A DNA stretch of 64,000 bases from Ptiloglossa arizonensis (lineage: Eukaryota > Arthropoda > Insecta > Hymenoptera > Colletidae): positions 7,192,001-7,256,000 of the forward strand of contig NW_027478385.1 of assembly GCF_051014685.1 (NCBI RefSeq), read 5' to 3'. The notes beneath the pieces were generated by a model, which worked only from the letters and a program-made list of their open reading frames with translations, ran no database searches and was not told the DNA's origin. This document shows positions 61,501-64,000 of the stretch, piece by piece; positions within the stretch are counted from its first letter, which is position 1, and the number at the start of each line of letters is the position of its first letter. The position numbers were made by a program, and so were the translations under genes.

Positions 61501-61590
61501 AAATTTTTCGCAATTCTGCTGCTCCAAACGCTTAACCAGAATGGTCCAGGGAAAAAATACACATACCGTTGTAATCGGGCGAGTTTCCAC

Positions 61591-61767
61591 TTTCTAATGC
61601 AATAGGAATTTTTGGGTTAGTTCAATCCGTTCGCGAGATATCAGAGTTTGAAGACAAGAAATGGTTGGGAAGGCAAAATATTTTTCGCAATTCTGCTACT
61701 CCAAACGCTTACCCAGAATGGCCTAGGAAAAAAATACACATACCGTTGTAATCGGGCGAGTTTCTAC
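61591..61767 (+). repeat. Hybrid monomer D/E
   Basis: It starts as D (TTTCTAATG, GTTAGTTCAAT, GATATCAGAG) and ends as E (GACAAGAAATGGTTGGGAAGG, CTTACCCAG). The switch is at about monomer positions 55-64. It is directly preceded by a normal D monomer (61414). Confidence 0.78.
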
Positions 61768-63006
61768 TTTCAGATGCAATAGGAATTTTTGGGTTAGGTC
61801 AATCCGTTCGCGACATATGGGAGTTTGAAGCTAAGAAATGGTTGAGAAGAGAACAAATTTTTCGCAATTCTGCTACTCCAAACGCTTAACCAGAATGGCC
61901 TAGGGAAAAAATACACATACCGTTGTAATCGGGCAAGATTCTACTTTCAGATGTAATGGGAATTTTTGGGTTAGGTCAATCCGTTCGCGAGATATGGGAG
62001 TTTGAAGACAAGAAATGGTTGAGAAGGCAAAAAATTTTTCGCAATTCTGCTGCTCCAAACGCTTAACCAGAATGGTCTAGGGATAAAATACACATACCGT
62101 TGTAATCGGGCAAGTTTCTACTTTCAGATGCAACAGGAATTTTTGGGTTAGCTCAATCCGTTCGCGAGATATGGGACACTGAAGCTAAGAAATGTTTGGG
62201 AAGGCAAAAAATTTTTTGCATTTCTGCTGCTCCAAACGCTTAACCATAATGGCCTAGGGAAAAAATACGCATACCGTTACAATCGGGCGAGCTTCCACTT
62301 TCAGTTGCAATAGGAATTTTTGGATTAGGTCAATCCGTTCGCGAGATATGGGAGTTTGAAGCCAAGAATTGGTTGAGAAGGCAAAAAATTTTTCGCAATT
62401 CTGCTGCTTCAAACGCTTAACCAGAATGGCCTAGGGAGAAAATACACCTACCGTTGTAATCGGGCGAGATTCTACTTTCAGCTGCAATAGGAATTTTTGG
62501 GTTAGGGCAATCCGTTCGCGATATATGGGAGTTTGAAGCTAAGAAATGGTTGAGAAGACAACAAATTTTTCGCAATTCTGCTGCTCCAAACGCTTAACCA
62601 GAATGGTCCAAGGAAAAAATACACATACCGTTGTAATCGGGCGAGTTTCCACTTTCTAATGCAATAGGAATTTTTGGGTTAGTTCAATCCGTTCGCGAGA
62701 TATCAGAGTTTGAAGCTAAGATATGGTTGAGAAGAGAACAAATTTTTCGCAATTCTGCTGCTCCAAACGCTTAACCAGAATGGCCTAGGGAAAAAATACA
62801 CATACCGTTGTAGTCGGGCGAGTTTCTACTTTCAGATGCAAGAGGAATTTTTGGGTTAGGTCAATCCGTTCGCGACATATGGGAGTTTGAAGCTAAGAAA
62901 TGGTTGAGAAGACAACAAATTTTTCGCAATTCTGCTGCTCCAAACGCTTAACCAGAATGGTCCAGGGAAAAAATACACATACCGTTGTAATCGGGCGAGT
63001 TTCTAC

Positions 63007-63183
63007 TTTCAGATGCAATAGGAATTTTTGGGTTAGGTCAATCCGTTCGCGAGATATCAGAGTTTGAAGCTAAGAAATGGTTGAGAAGAGAACAAATTTT
63101 TCGCAATTCTGCTGCTCCAAACGCTTAACCAGAATGGCCTAGGGAAAAAATACACATACCGTTGTAATCGGGCGAGTTTCTAC
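63007..63183 (+). repeat. Hybrid monomer G/D
   Basis: It begins like G (AGATGCAATAGG, GTTAGGTCAAT) and ends like D (GATATCAGAG, GAAGCTAAG, GAGAAC). The switch falls at about monomer positions 30-51, across the CENP-B-like site, leaving the D form of that site. Confidence 0.75.
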
Positions 63184-64000
63184 TTTCAGATGCAATAGGA
63201 ATTTTTGGGTTAGGTCAAACCGTTCGCGACATATGGGAGTTTGAAGCTAAGAAATGGTTGAGAAGAGAACAAATTTTTCGCAATTCTGCTGCTCCAAACG
63301 CTTAACCAGAATGGCCTAGGGAAAAAATACACATACCGTTGTAATCGGGCGAGTTTCTACTTTCAGATGCAATGGGAATTTTTGGGTTAGGTCAATCCGT
63401 TCGCGAGATATGGGAGTTTGAAGACAAGAAATGGTTGGGAGGGCAAAAAATTTTTCGCAATTCTGCTACTCCAAACGCTTACCCAGAATGGCCTAGGGAA
63501 AAAATACACATACCGTTGTAATCGGGCGAGTTTCTACTTTCAGATGCAATAGGAATTTTTGGGTTAGGTCAATCCGTTCGCGACATATGGGAGTTTGAAG
63601 CTAAGAAATGGTTGAGAAGAGAACAAATTTTTCGCAATTCTGCTGCTCCAAACGCTTAACCAGAATGGCCTAGGGAAAAAATACACATACCGTTGTAATC
63701 GGGCAAGATTCTACTTTCAGATGTAATGGGAATTTTTGGGTTAGGTCAATCCGTTCGCGAGATATGGGAGTTTGAAGACAAGAAATGGTTGAGAAGGCAA
63801 AAAATTTTTCGCAATTCTGCTGCTCCAAACGCTTAACCAGAATGGCCTAGGGAAAAAATACGCATACCGTTACAATCGGGCGAGCTTCCACTTTCAGTTG
63901 CAATAGGAATTTTTGGATTAGGTCAATGCGTTCGCGAGATATGGGAGTTTGAAGCCAAGAATTGGTTGAGAAGGCAAAAAATTTTTCGCAATTCTGCTGC

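Larger units (their letters stand above)
1..64000 (+). repeat. 177-bp satellite DNA array filling the window
   Basis: The window is a head-to-tail array of a 177-bp monomer, here phased to start at the TTTCAG (or TTTCTA, TTTCTG) that opens the window. Landmarks recur in the same order in each unit: GGAATTTTTGG near positions 15-25, CAATCCGTTCGCGA at 33-46, AAGAAATGGTTG at 66-77, TTTTTCGCAATTCTGCTGCT at 91-110, CGCTTAACCAGAATGG at 116-131, and CATACCGTT near 149-157. Monomer starts fall at 177k+1, then shift back one base after each of six single-base deletions, ending at 63892. I saw no inverted monomer, spacer, unique insert or array boundary. Arrays of this period and length are typical of eukaryotic centromeric or pericentromeric heterochromatin; that location is inference. 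I do not recognise the monomer as a named family. Confidence 0.98.
58582..64000 (+). repeat. 20-mer block and its partial copy, offset 3540 bp
   Basis: The first copy (58582-62121) is A-B-C-D-F-G-H-E-H-I/H-A-B-E-F-G-F-D-D/E-H-I. The second (62122-64000) is A-B-C-D-F-G/D-H-E-H-I and then a partial B. The rare GGGACACTGAA in the A monomer occurs in both, at about 58633 and 62173. The last monomer stops at base 64000 inside the unit, so the array continues beyond the window. Confidence 0.78.

Noticed and set aside
1..64000. CRISPR array
   Set aside because: The period is 177 bp and the whole unit is repeated. There are no short repeats alternating with unique spacers and no cas genes.
1..64000. 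Trypanosoma brucei minichromosome 177-bp repeat
   Set aside because: Only the length coincides. From general knowledge that repeat is strongly AT-rich, whereas this unit is about 41% GC. I could not compare sequences, so this is a rejection by composition only.
1..64000. rRNA or tRNA gene cluster
   Set aside because: No conserved rRNA segments or tRNA-like cloverleaf boxes were recognised, and the unit is too short for an rRNA or 5S-with-spacer repeat that I could recognise.
1..64000. Transposon or LTR insertions inside the array
   Set aside because: Every interval I followed keeps the 177-bp register. There is no unique insert, terminal repeat or target-site duplication.

Overview
The whole 64-kb window is one uninterrupted, head-to-tail satellite DNA array with a 177-bp unit. 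Counted from base 1 there are 361 complete monomers (1-63891) and a 109-bp partial one (63892-64000). Every monomer I followed has the same orientation. I found no gene, RNA gene, transposon, inversion, unique spacer or array edge. This points to a eukaryotic chromosome, most likely a centromeric or pericentromeric block. The sequence alone does not identify the species, and I do not recognise the monomer as a named satellite. A consensus monomer I assembled by eye is about 41% GC (C31, G42, A55, T49) with 8 CpGs, about the number expected by chance, so CpG is not depleted.

The monomers are not all alike. I sorted them into recurring types A to I plus a rarer X, using diagnostic sites near monomer positions 5-14, 24-32, 44-55, 61-92, 108-112, 129-142 and 155-175. 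These types recur in fixed orders, which makes higher-order repeats (HORs). By region: 1-4956 holds three copies of a 10-mer (A-B-A-B-D-B-E-F-G-H, 1770 bp), two of them shortened to nine monomers. 4957-11150 is a mosaic with an exact-looking 5-mer duplication. 11151-22830 holds a 5840-bp segmental duplication (33 monomers) with an older nested 6-mer duplication. 22831-37167 holds a 20/22-mer HOR in three full copies and one partial copy. 37168-47609 holds 20-mer blocks, two of them close tandem copies 3539 bp apart. 47610-55219 is a scrambled mosaic. 55220-64000 holds blocks repeated at about 1770 and 3540 bp. Most orders look like decayed versions of one 11-mer, A-B-C-D-E-F-G-H-E-H-I.

Length is strictly held: the array register shifts by only 6 bases over 361 monomers, all as single-base deletions, one of which was copied by the 5840-bp duplication. 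HOR copies differ mainly by loss or gain of whole monomers through hybrid monomers, as unequal crossing-over in register would produce. Nearly every non-D monomer carries a motif, GTTCGCGAGATATGGGA or a close form, that matches 8 of the 9 core bases of the mammalian CENP-B box. The D type loses it. A possible functional reading is centromeric satellite, but nothing here proves it. The reading frames in the array arise because 177 is 3 x 59, so a stop-free frame stays in phase from one monomer to the next. I do not regard them as genes.
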